The notes under the pieces: model-generated
The model's database searches: none
What the model was told of the DNA's origin: nothing
What the model saw: only the letters and a program-made list of their open reading frames with translations
Assembly (NCBI GenBank): GCA_028641055.1
Contig: CM054060.1
Location: forward strand, 209,522,445-209,586,444
DNA length: 64,000 nt
Source: Alopecurus myosuroides
Lineage: Eukaryota > Streptophyta > Magnoliopsida > Poales > Poaceae
Direction: 5' to 3'
Translations under genes and position numbers: made by a program
Part shown: piece after piece, positions 11,432 to 21,247 of the stretch
Layout of the letters: every line of letters begins with the position of its first letter
Numbering within the stretch: position 1 is the stretch's first letter

Positions 11432-14400
11432 ATCCCCCCGGGTTGAGTGCCTGCTTGCCCCCAAGCAGGCGCACGCGGGAATTGCTGCTGTAGAGCTTCA
11501 GCGTCCTCCCAGGTCGCATGTTCCTTCTGCGACCCACTCCACTGGACCAGAACTTGCTGCACCACTCGCTGTCCTTTCGAGGGAGATCGCGAGTCCAAGA
11601 CACGTACTGGAACCTGAAACATGGCAGTTGGGTCCGGCAGGTTAGTCGATACCTGTGGTCGTGGACCAATGCATGGTTTGAGTTGCGAGACATGGAACAC
11701 CGGGTGCACGCGGCTCCCCATAGGAAGATCTAGCTTGTACGCCACTGCGCCCACGCGCTCGATGATGCGAAACGGGCCGAAAAATTTGAAGGCAAGCTTG
11801 TGGTTGGCTCGGCGATGCACCGAGGACTGGATATACGGCTGCAAACGCAAGAACACTTCATCGCCCACTGCAAAGGTGCGTTCGCGCCTGTTCTTGTCGG
11901 CCTGGCATTTCATGCGCTGCTGCATGCGCAGCAGGTGTTGACGAACTGACGCGAGGACAATCTCACGATCCTGAAGCCACACTTGGACATCATTGTTAGA
12001 AATAGAGTCAGAGGAAACAACACCAAAGTACCTGGGCGGGTGTCCATACAAGAGCTCGAATGGTGACTTGCCCAATGATGTGTGCCAATTTGTATTGTAC
12101 CAAAATTCGCATAAGCTGATCCATTTCGACCAATTCTGCGGGTGCGCACGGATGAAGCAACACAGGTAGCACTCTATTGATTGATTCACCCTCTCTGTCT
12201 GACCGTCAGTCTCCGGATGGTTCGCTGTACTGAGCTTAAGCTGGGTGCCGGTGGCGCGGAACACTGATTGCCAGAACGCACTCGTGAAGATGGGATCACG
12301 GTCCGAGACCAGGGACCCAGGCATACCGTGCAAGCGATAGATGTGATCCACAAACAATTCAGCTACTTTCTGGGCCGTGAATGGATGCTTAAGGGGAACA
12401 AAGTGGGCGTACTTGGTCAGTTTATCGACCACGACGAGGAGGCAGTCGAATTGACGCGACGGCGGCAAGCCACTGATGAAATCCATGGTCGCCACCTCCC
12501 ATGGAGCTGATGGAATTGGTAGTGGCTGCAGGAGGCCCGCTGGTGGCATGCGCTCAGATTTAGCTTGCTGACAGATGTGACATTCACGAACATATTCGCG
12601 CACCATGTGCTTCATCCCATCCCAAATGAAAAGTGACAACAGACGACGATACGTTACTGGAAACCCCGAGTGCCCCCCTTGCGGGCTGTCATGAAACGCT
12701 GAGATGATTTGCTTCTGTACTTCAGTATCGTTGCCCAGCCAGATTCTGTTCTTGTAACGCAAAAGACCCTGAGACAATGTGTATCCTGGAACTGACGCAG
12801 GGTCGAGGGACAGTTGCTGTAGCAGCGTTTGCGCGCGCGGATCGCTGGCATACGTACGCGCTACAGAGGTGAGCCAAGTGGGCTGGACTGCTGTGAGAGC
12901 GAAAACTTCTGAACTTTCAGGTGGCTTCCTGGAGAGTGCATCAGCAGCACCATTCTGTACCCCCTTTTTATACTGAATGGTGTACTGGAGGCCCATGAGC
13001 TTCGTCAATGCCTTGCGTTGCCAGTCCGTGTGCAACCGCTGGTCATCCAAATGAATAAGACTCTTATGATCCGTTCGAATAATGAAGTCCCTTAGCTGCA
13101 GATACGATCGCCAATGCTGTATAGCAAGCAAGATAGCCAGATACTCCTTTTCGTACACTGATAGTCCCCTGTTCCTAGGGCCAAGAGCACGGCTCACGAA
13201 CGCAATGGGGTGCCCCTTCTGAGATAGGACGGCTCCAATGCCCACATCGCACGCGTCCGTGTCCACGACAAACTGTTCAGTGAAGTCAGGCAATGTTAAC
13301 ACTGGCGCAGTCACCATGGCAGTTTTCAGAGTCTGAAATGCCGTTTCTGTATCAGCTGTCCAGACGAACACCACACCTTTCTTGAGCAGGGCTGTTAACG
13401 GCTGACTGATAATGGCGTAGTGGCGGATGAATTTACAGTAGTACCCTGTTAATCCCAGAAATCCTCGTAGTTCCCTCTGATTAACTGGACTGAGCCATGA
13501 CTGAATCGACTGAATTTTACTGTCATCGGTGGCAACTCCCTGGGCAGAGATAACATGGCCTAGGTATGCCACTTGCGGCTGGGCAAATGCGCATTTGGAT
13601 AACTTGACCTGCCAATGATCTTTCTGCAGAATGGCGAGCACTTGCGCCAGATGGTCCAGGTGATCAGTGTATGTTCTGCTGTAGATCAAGATATCGTCGA
13701 AGAACACGAGCGCAAAACGGCGCAACACAGGCGCCAGTGTTGCGTTCATGGCATGCTGGAACGTGGCCGGTGCGCCCGTCAATCCGAAGGCCATAACTTT
13801 GAACTCATAATGTCCGTTATGTGTTTGGAACGCCGTCTTGTGCTCTTCCCCGGGAGCAAGACGAATTTGGTGATACCCTGCTTTGAGATCCAATTTGGAG
13901 AACCACTTGGCGCCAGCAAGTTCATCGAGGAGTTCGTCGATGATAGGTAGCGGGTATTTGCCTTTAACGGTCAGCGCGTTGAGAGGTCTATAGTCGATCA
14001 CGAGCCGCCACGGCTTAGCCCCTTGCTCCTCCTTCTTCTTAACCAACAGTACTGGAGCCGCGAAGGCGCTGTCACTGTGCACGATCACCCCTTGGGCAAG
14101 CAGTTCCTTCACCTGGTTCTCAATTTCCTTTTTCAATTCTGGCGCTACCCTGTAGGGTCTCACTGACACAGGCCTAGCCCCTGGAATGAGTGGAATACGA
14201 TGGTCATATTGGCGTCGTGGCGGCAGTCCAGCTGGGGCTGCGAACACGGACTCAAATTGGTCGAGGATTGCTTGTACATCCAAGGGAATTGGAACATCGA
14301 CTTGTTGCTGCTCACTCAGCATCTGAATTTCGACAATCGCGTGCGTACACAGACGAGATTCATCGCCGTGAAGGACCACTTGCCTGCCCTTGTGCTGAAA

Positions 14401-14535
14401 CGAAATCCATCCTTGCTCCCAGTGAGTTAACATTGGACTGTATTTGCCTAACCAATCGAGGCCAATGATGCCGTCGTAGCTCGCTAGGTCAAGCACGCGA
14501 AAAGTGTCAGTAAAATCTGCGCCATCGGCAGACCA
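11272..14535 (-). pseudogene. pol: E pol: RT, RNase H, integrase, chromodomain-like tail
   Basis: Open from the TAG at 14536-14538 to the stop at 11272, 1087 codons. In order: end of protease (IIGLDWL), reverse transcriptase with the FFDDIL active-site motif near 13685-13702, RNase H (VDTDA, then YEKEYLAI), integrase with an HHCC zinc finger (H-H-C-C within HDSPQGGHSG to CHICQ) and the D-D-E core (MDFISG, SDRDPIF, DGQTERVNQ). The end shows HPVFHVSQLK and a chromodomain-like block with VQWSG and ATWEDAE. All catalytic residues I can check are present and no frameshift is visible. The last 53 codons lie in the 3' LTR. It is listed as a pseudogene only because two upstream stops separate it from the gag start. 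Confidence 0.93.
11432..11470 (-). promoter_or_regulatory. Polypurine tract of E with inverted repeat
   Basis: On the minus strand, GCCTGCTTG-GGGG-CAAGCAGGC-like pairing (11449-11470, 9-bp stem) precedes CCCGGGGGGA and the LTR start TGTCAACG. The whole stretch is also coding for the pol C-terminus. Confidence 0.8.
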
Positions 14536-15003
14536 CTACAGCTCTGGAAACTGAGACGAACAAGTGATTATGGCTCCACCGGCCACCTTCACGGGAATGT
14601 GCACTGGTATCTGAACTTCACCCGTGAGCAATTGCGACAAGCGACGGTCGATGAAACATGTGGAACTTCCCGAGTCGACTAGGAACAAAAACGAGTGCCC
14701 TTGGATGCGTACTTGTAACTGCATCGTGCGCGGAGCGGCGACACCTGGTGCCAATGCCGCTGCTGACAGTGTGTGGAGCGACTGTGGCGAGCCTTGCTCA
14801 GTCGATGTTGCTTCTGACGGAGTAAGTTCCTCGCCCTCTTCAGTTAAGCGCATAAATTCCACCATTTCCTGGACGACATGCAGAGATACAGATGTCTTGC
14901 ACTGATGCGCAGGGCTCCATTTCTCGGCGCAAGTGAAGCAAAGCCCCTTAGCTCTTCGGTACGCTTTGAGGCTGTTCCATTTTTCATCAGCAGCTCCCCT
15001 TCC
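14536..15003 (-). pseudogene. E zinc knuckle and protease segment of gag-pol
   Basis: Same frame as gag upstream and pol downstream. It carries the zinc knuckle (CFTC-x7-HQC) near 14890-14930 and the aspartic protease active site LVDSGSS near 14680. It is bounded by two in-frame stops, TAA at 15004-15006 and TAG at 14536-14538. Both look like single-base nonsense changes, because coding sequence continues in frame on each side. Confidence 0.88.
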
Positions 15004-16314
15004 TTACTCTGCAACTCGTTTTTCTTCTACAGTACGAGAAATCCACTTAGCCGGTGGAGTTGGGGGTTGTGGCGGCGAGTTGTTGCGGCGCCACGGTACC
15101 GATGATGCGACGGGCACTTGCAATGGAGCAGTACCATCTCCGAGCTCTTCATACAGCAGAGCGAGTGAGTATGCATTTTCCAATGTTGCCGGCTGCTGAA
15201 TGGCCACCAAAACCCGCACGCCAGGTTGCAAGCCATCAAGAAATTTGGTGACATAATGCACACTGTCAGGCCTTGGTTCATAAACTGCGATTTGATCCAC
15301 TAATTCAGAGAACCGCTGCACGTAATCCTCCACGGAGCTTGACTGGTAGATGTGGATGAGCCGTCTGACCAAGATGGAATGCTGGTTGCGACTGAACCTT
15401 GCCTGCACTTGCAAGCCATCAAGAAATTTGGTGACATAATGCACACTGTCAGGCCTTGGTTCATAAACTGCGATTTGATCCACTAATTCAGAGAACCGCT
15501 GCACGTAATCCTCCACGGAGCTTGACTGGTAGATGTGGATGAGCCGTCTGACCAAGATGGAATGCTGGTTGCGACTGAACCTTGCCTGCACTGCTGACAC
15601 GAATTCCTGCCAAGCGGGGGCTGGTGATTTCTGCAGATAAGACTCCAGCCACGTCGCTGCGGCCCCCGTGAGCAACGATGATGCGTTGGAGACCCAGTGT
15701 AGTTGCTGTGTTTGCCACCGATCAAAGTACTCTTCACAACGAATTTGCCATAATTTGGGATTGGCTCCATCGAATTGCGGCAGGCTCGCACGGTAACCAG
15801 AGGAATAAGCGTTAGAACTCGCAGTCTGAACATACCCCGTATCCAATTCAGTAGAGCAACGGCCGGAATTGTTACCTCCGACCGGGGAGGACGAATGATT
15901 GACAAACGTCGGTCCCCGGTGTAGCGCCGCCGCGTGGTGCCCTTGGCTGAGGTCGCCTGCTCCTCGAAACGGTGAGCCAGCATCCCGATCCATCGATGTG
16001 CCTGGATCCGGGCGCGATCCCCTTGGCAGTGTTGCGGTGAGGGCCTTGATCTCGGAGCTGAGGGAGTCGTTGACGGTCTTCAGATCTGAGCCGATGGAGA
16101 CCTTGAGCGACTCCAGATCAGCTGCCGCGGATGCCCTGACGACTTCGACCGCATCGCCCACCGTCTTGACTTGCTTGTTGGTCTCGAGCACGAACTTCCG
16201 GACCTCGTCCAGGGTCCTCTTCTGGTAATCGAGGAAGCGAGCCTCGTATTCCGCCGTATTCTCCGAGCGGATCAGCTCGTAGAGAGTGCGAGATTCATCG
16301 GAGAGCTGGTCCAT
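15004..16314 (-). pseudogene. gag: E gag (capsid) with internal 61-residue duplication
   Basis: Starts at the ATG at 16312-16314 (MDQLSDES). The open frame runs 39 codons further upstream into the PBS without an ATG there. An N-terminal helical region is followed by a linker and the retrotransposon gag domain (W-C-Y-F-like core, ATWLESY, then F-S-RNQ and ELVDQI). A 61-codon unit is present twice in tandem (15226-15408 and 15409-15591). The stop at 15004-15006 lies just before the zinc knuckle. Gag forms the virus-like particle of the element. Start choice: the second candidate fits Reina gag proteins, which begin near a MDxL motif (inference). Confidence 0.88.
15226..15591 (-). repeat. Exact 183-bp tandem duplication inside gag of E
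   Basis: Units 15226-15408 and 15409-15591 looked identical by eye. The length is a multiple of three, so the frame is kept. Confidence 0.93.
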
Positions 16315-16404
16315 GGCTTCCGATCGAGCTTTGGTGGAGAATCGCGTCAGGTAGTGGTGATTTGGCAGATCCAGGGTGGGGAAAAAAATTTGGGGCGTGG
16401 AGAA

Positions 16405-16417
16405 GGCTCTGATACCA
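16405..16417 (-). promoter_or_regulatory. Primer binding site of E, tRNA-iMet type
   Basis: On the minus strand TGGTATCAGAGCC, two bases inside the LTR end. Confidence 0.9.
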
Positions 16418-16419
16418 AT

Positions 16420-16734
16420 TGTAAGCACCTAGCTACGGTGGAATCAACTCAAGAATTCAAGGAAAAATGGATGAATTAAGCTCGTTCCTCCCGACCTCCC
16501 CCGAGCTAGTTCCTTACAGACGGCATCGCCGTTTCTTTCTTACGTTCCAAGCCAAGTTTTACAGAGACGATGCTAAGCTTAAGTAGAGGGCCTCGCCCCC
16601 GTGGCAACTTCCCATTCGCCGTTGCTTAGCCAACTTGGGGCACTTCGTTCTCTCGTGGGCCTGCCTTCCGCGTGTTCCTGATCGTCCGCACTGGTGCGTG
16701 GTGCACGGTAGCTGTGTGTGCTGGGTCGTTGACA
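16420..16734 (-). repeat. 5' LTR of E (complete, 315 bp)
   Basis: On the plus strand begins TGTAAGCACC and ends GTTGACA, followed by the target-site copy atctc (16735-16739). Confidence 0.88.
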
Positions 16735-16912
16735 ATCTCAGCCGCCCCCCGTCCTGGATTCGTGCCAATCTTCCTGCCATGATTTGATTTGGTACCCTTA
16801 CTCAACGGCCGAGGGCGGCGACGGACGACTGCGTGGTTGGAAGAGATCCCGGAGGTGGAGGACACGAAGAGGGACAAGCTCTTCCTTGTTTGGAGGAGAG
16901 GATGCGGGAGGA
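16735..16912 (+). repeat. Right copy of the duplicated Helitron tract
   Basis: Same as 10988-11164 except one C; it continues into unique Helitron sequence at 16913. Confidence 0.88.
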
Positions 16913-17351
16913 GGACGGAGAGATGGGGTGGGAGCGCACCCCGTGCACGCAGCCGTTACGGCTCTTCCCGCCGCCAGAGCGACGTCGGGACCAACACCCC
17001 CAGTGACACCGGCGACCAATACCTTGAGCCAGGTACAGTTTCTGTTTGTGGTTCAGAGATGAACTACTTCTTCTCCCTTCTTCCATCTAATTTAATTTTG
17101 ATTTTGTATATGCCTCCCCATGCCTTCCTGAACAGAGAACTCACGGGAGGAGAGCCTCAGCCTGCGGCATCGATGGTGTAGGTAGGCCCCTCCACCTCTG
17201 TGCTTCCTCCTCCTCCATATCCCTGTTCCTCGTCGCCCTCCTCCCTGATTTCCCCCTAGGCCGTCCCTCTCCTGCAGCCTCCCTAACCTTCTCGTCTCGG
17301 GAGCAACACTAAAGACCACCACGGGATGCTGCTCTTGGCGACCAGTGACGA

Positions 17352-17510
17352 ATGCCGGACCAGCCCTTCGCGCCGTCGCCTTCACAGGCGCCGCTGGCGA
17401 ATAGGAAGGCCGAGGGCATCAAGGCGGAGGCGGACGGCTCTGGACCTGCTGGAGCCACAACAGGACCATCACCAATGGCTGTATCAACAGGAGACGGACA
17501 CAAAAGGTAG
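17352..17510 (+). other. Exon-like open stretch in the Helitron
   Basis: A 52-codon GC-rich frame from ATG 17352 to TAG 17510, rich in Ala, Pro, Ser and Lys. It ends at AAAAG-gtag, which could be a splice donor. No family was recognised. It could be part of a captured gene or a chance frame. Confidence 0.35.
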
Positions 17511-17960
17511 AGACAAGAAGTGCAAATTACTCACGGAACACTGCTTTTCATGGAGGTCAGGACCACCGAGGCCAACCAATCTGCAACCAGGTGCTCATTG
17601 TCATCGACTCAATTTTTTTTAGCTCGTTTTGTTTTCGGCTTATGCACATAATCTGTTCGATGGTATGCCTGAAGTAAAACAAAAATTACAGGGATTTTTA
17701 TCATAGATGGTGGAAGATGTGATACACTTGGGAATGATATAACTAATTGTCGGTCTTGTGAGTATTAGAAGATGTAGGTGGATATCTTGTTTGTACAACT
17801 GTCGACTCACCTAACTTTGTTCCAATTCATGATCATGCGTACAAACATTCATCGAAAATATGTTTGTACTGGAATAATGATATTTATACTGTAAAAATGT
17901 TTGTAACTTATGGGAGATGGTTTACAGATGAAATAAAGAGCTCAGAAACTAGAGAGCTGT

Positions 17961-18098
17961 AGGGAGAAGAAGAAGCTGAAAGCGCAGAAGAAAGCGGACT
18001 GCATGGAGCTCTTGCGCAAGCAGAGCTCTATGTGGGTTGCTGAGCATAAACTGGAAAACAAAGTTCTTCAGGCTATCATACATACCACACCTCTCTGA
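17961..18098 (+). pseudogene. Captured terminal exon of a host gene (possible)
   Basis: After an acceptor-like ctgtag, a 45-codon frame runs to TGA at 18096-18098. It reads as a basic helical tail: REKKKLKAQKKAD, then LLRKQSSMWVAE, then a C-terminus ending IIHTTPL. Codon use and composition look like a real terminal exon, unlike the AT-rich surroundings. The pattern resembles the C-terminal helix of mitochondrial ribosomal protein mS26-like proteins, but this rests on memory and is weak. It fits Helitron gene capture. Confidence 0.45.
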
Positions 18099-18099
18099 G

Positions 18100-20300
18100 G
18101 TTGATCAATAAGGTCAGTTGAAATTTTATTGCTCTTTTTTCTCATTTCACTCTAAAATTACTGGTCATTCGTATTTTTTCAGATACCTAAAATGTGATAC
18201 TAAAATCGCTACCTATTCTCACTGCATTAATCAAGCCATGTTATCGATAGCAATTGTTACGGCATATTTGGACCGCTTATGAATTTATAATGCGAAAATG
18301 TTTGGTCCTGATGTAAAAGATAAAACCTTAACCAACAGGCGCATAGGCCACTAGCCAACAGAGTGACACTCAATTGTCTCTTGTCTGGATGTAATTGCAG
18401 ATGTCCTTGACACATAAAGGTTATACAGTTTTTGCTTTTTGATCTCATTGAGCTTATGGAGGAACGGGAACTGACAAATAAAGGGGCTACTATATTGCTG
18501 CAAGTGTTGTAGAATTCTGCGTTATGTGTAGTTGTGTACCACAATCAAGGGAATGGGCTCCTCAAATTAAAGGAATACATATTTTAGTAGCGCAGCAGTA
18601 TGTAGGGTTGCGGTCAAGTCCAAGAGCTCCAGGTTGTTGTAATGTAACTTAAACCCTATGTACCATAGCAAGAGCACAATTTGCTGTGAAATAATGCAAA
18701 AATTATGGGGTCCAGAAGACCCAAATTCAGGTAATTTCTTTTTGGATGGCACTGCTTGGTACAATAAAGAATGATGCACTTCTGTATGGATGCATAATTC
18801 GTTCTGTTGATCTTTCCTTAAGGACCTGCCACCAGATTTTAGGAGTAAATGCCTCAGCTATGGACATACTAACAGACACACCTATTAGGTAGAGCATGAG
18901 CCTTGCGGAATATTCACCTAAGAATCTTATTCATCCTAAGTCAGAAGTTACTGTGAGTTCAAGCGCAAGTAGGGCGCTATTTACTGCTGGTAGCTAAGAC
19001 ATTCATGTTTTAACCGCATTTGTACAAAAGTGATGAAACTGCCTCAAATCATGGTAAAGTATCACATTCAATATCCAGTATGTGTTATGGTCCAGCTTTG
19101 TGAAAGAAGTCCGCAATTCAGTAAATGTATCATAGTAGGTAGTATGAGATCAAGAGAGTGGAGATGCTCTTGGTTCCAAGGATTTAGCTATTTCTTATTT
19201 AATTATCTTGACGTACGATTTGAATGTATTTTAAGGATCGTGTACTTGGATAGTCATAGCCCTAAACTTGCAAAGCCAGACCGAACACGAAAATGTATTT
19301 TGGTGCAGAATACGTAACATAGGAAAACTACATAGCCACACTCCGTTGAATATTTCATTATGTATGTGCTCGCATTCCCTGGGCATGGTGTCATTTCTTG
19401 TGTGTTGTTATTGTCTTATCCTTGCCTAACCTATTTTGAAGGTTTGGTCTCTTGCAATTGGACGAGGATTAGCCACTGCGGCCTCCTCCTTCCAGCTTGA
19501 CGTCGATCTGCCGGTCCAAGGTGGGTACCTGATTCGAGCAGCCTTGATTGATCTCTTGACCCAGACTGCTCCACCGCTCTGAGGTGAACACACTAGGATC
19601 TTAGCTGAATATGAGCAACCGATGTTCAAATTCGGTTAGCGCATTAGTGTTTTCTTGTTTTGCATCATGATTTGACAAAGATATAATGCCTAGGGCTAGC
19701 TCTCTGGGTGGAGATGTACTCTCTCTATATTTTTGTGTTATTGTAAGAAGCAACAGATGCACCAATGGTGTTTTAGTTTAGCTGAAATTAGTGAGCATTG
19801 AAGTTTCTTGTTTTGCCTCCTCAGATTGTTCTTTTACTGTAGTGAACATATGTTATTTGTACTTCAGGACTACAAGTGAAGCTACAGCCTATACCTGAAC
19901 AACCAGGTACTCATTACCTCTCCCATAAATCCGATAAAGCGGAAAAGGATGTTGGAGTGTGACTTTTCCTTTGCTTCCTAGGTTGTTCTTTTTCTTGGTA
20001 CTGAAACTATGATATTTGTACTGCGGTAGAAGTTCAGCGTGAGCTTCGGAAAGTTCATCTGGCTTGCTTAGTAAATTTATGATCGTCATTTTCTTTTGCT
20101 TAATTTTACCATGCTAGAGTGATTGATGAACATGTTAGTTTATCTGTCCGGCAAATTGGTAGATAGAACAACAACTAATTTCTTGAGCTAAAGGATGAAA
20201 TGCAAGATCAGGTAAAACACGAGGAGGCTCCGGTTAACTCAGTTCAAGCATGCCATGGTGGTCTCTATACCTTTTGAAACAGTCGATGGTCCTTTCTCCC
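18100..20300 (+). other. Helitron interior without recognisable genes
   Basis: AT-rich, intron-like sequence. Open frames here (for example 18257-18544 minus and 19030-19317 plus) are short and featureless. Pieces such as the ttgttctttt-ttgtact motif recur in diverged form (19826 and 19984), suggesting old internal duplications. Confidence 0.5.
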
Positions 20301-20310
20301 GAAGAACTAT

Positions 20311-20445
20311 GTCTTTGCTATGATATGTGCGATTCAGAGCTTGGACCATTTATAGTTATGAACAAATGTAGAACATTGTCTTTGCTATGATATGTACGAT
20401 TTAGAGCTTGGACCATGTACAATTATGAAAAATTGGAGAGCAACC
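20311..20445 (+). repeat. Two-copy tandem repeat of about 68 bp in the Helitron
   Basis: The unit starting tgtctttgctatgatatgt at 20311 returns at 20379 with a few substitutions. It probably arose by local duplication. Confidence 0.75.
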
Positions 20446-20584
20446 AGTGTCTTCTGAAATTGTAACCACCGAAAATCTGAGAAGGTACCTGTCATGCATG
20501 TGTTTTGAGATTGTTTTATTTTTCACATGAAACTATATTACTATTCCTACTGAAAGAAACCCACAATTTGACGTAAAGCTACTA

Positions 20585-20677
20585 CTCCCTCCGATCCGAA
20601 TAAAGTGTCGGAGAGACACAACTAAACTAATACAAATCAGCACACATGTTACGACATTTAAAACGGATCGGAGGGAG
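20585..20677. mobile_element. Stowaway MITE (Tc1/Mariner type)
   Basis: 93 bp with terminal inverted repeats CTCCCTCCGATCCG / CGGATCGGAGGGAG and TA on both sides (20583-20584, 20678-20679). The CTCCCTCC start and TA target are diagnostic of Stowaway. No coding capacity; it would be moved by a Mariner transposase in trans. Confidence 0.95.
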
Positions 20678-20911
20678 TACTGCTTATTTCAGATTTGTTA
20701 TTTTTCACAATAACTATTCAGGTTTCAAAATTTTGGAAATTCTCAGTTCACATGCATAAATTTAGGTTTGACTTTCTATGTAACAATTTAATGCCTCGTT
20801 TGTTCATTTCATTTTGTCATTTCAACTTGAACATTGGTAGTAGTAGATATGTAGTGAAAAGTATGTCACCTGATCTTAACGAAATTTGTGAGCGCACCTG
20901 ACCTGCTAGGA

Positions 20912-20940
20912 GGCGCCCCAAGGGGCGCCCCAGCCTCTAG
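20912..20940 (+). other. Helitron 3' terminus: hairpin and CTAG
   Basis: GGCGCCCC-AA-GGGGCGCC (20912-20929) forms a perfect inverted repeat. Eleven bases later the element ends CTAG (20937-20940) and host T follows. This is the termination signal for rolling-circle transposition. Confidence 0.85.
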
Positions 20941-21247
20941 TGACCTAGAAGAGGAGAGGGACTTGGAGGACACGGCCTCGAGTCCACTGAAGAAACAAGG
21001 AGACCCCATGGAGAGTGATGGTATCGATACAAAGAATGGGAAAACTGTGAGTAAGCAACTCAATTTTGAGGATGAGAGTGGAGGTCATAAGGCAATAGAG
21101 AAGGCAACCAGATTAACCGAGAAGGGGCCTAATTATGTTCCTCCAAGAATCAAGAAAAAGAGCAAGAAGACAGGTGATGAGAGCATGTCAAATTCTAATA
21201 CAAGTTCATCGGCGGCGCCCTGTGAGGGTGACCGCCAGGATCAATGA
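20941..21247 (+). pseudogene. LINE ORF1, 3' part
   Basis: Continues the shifted ORF1 frame after the Helitron. It encodes a hydrophilic tail with DLEEERDLEDTASSPLK, a pattern usual in plant L1 ORF1 tails, and a basic KKKSKK stretch, stopping with TGA at 21245-21247. An ATG at 20888 lies inside the Helitron and is not the native start. The stop overlaps the ORF2 start (ATGA at 21244), the normal plant L1 arrangement. Confidence 0.88.

Larger units (their letters stand above)
11165..16734 (-). mobile_element. Element E: Reina-type chromovirus (Ty3/gypsy)
   Basis: Minus-strand element of 5.57 kb. 5' LTR is 16420-16734 (315 bp), 3' LTR 11165-11431 (267 bp, outer 52 bp missing). PBS TGGTATCAGAGCC at 16405-16417, PPT CCCGGGGGGA at about 11433-11442. 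One long gag-pol frame carries gag, CCHC, protease, RT, RNase H, integrase and a chromodomain-like end. Small size, short LTR and a single gag-pol frame with a chromodomain fit the Reina clade (family knowledge). It sits inside the Helitron. Confidence 0.9.
10508..20940 (+). mobile_element. Non-autonomous Helitron inserted in LINE ORF1
   Basis: Lies exactly between A (10507) and T (20941) of the LINE, begins TC and ends CTAG. A GC-rich hairpin (20912-20929) sits 11 bases before the end. These are the canonical Helitron marks: A/T target, 5' TC, hairpin, 3' CTRR. Removing it joins the two LINE ORF1 parts in one frame. No Rep/helicase gene is visible, so it is non-autonomous. Without the nested gypsy E and the duplicated tract it is about 4.7 kb. 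It holds GC-rich, exon-like pieces (10508-11164, 16735-17510, 17961-18098) separated by AT-rich intron-like stretches, which suggests captured host gene fragments. The rest (18100-20880) shows no gene. Confidence 0.78.

Noticed and set aside
16315..16428. Upstream extension of E gag into the LTR/PBS
   Set aside because: No ATG is present there (GTG at the LTR edge), and the natural start is the ATG at 16312-16314.
19570..19615. ctaggatcttagctg in the Helitron as another palindrome block
   Set aside because: The 12-bp palindrome is not perfect and the flanking CCGTGT and first palindrome are absent; probably chance.
20888..20940. ATG at 20888 as start of a separate gene
   Set aside because: It lies inside the Helitron end; the real coding part is the LINE ORF1 tail from 20941.
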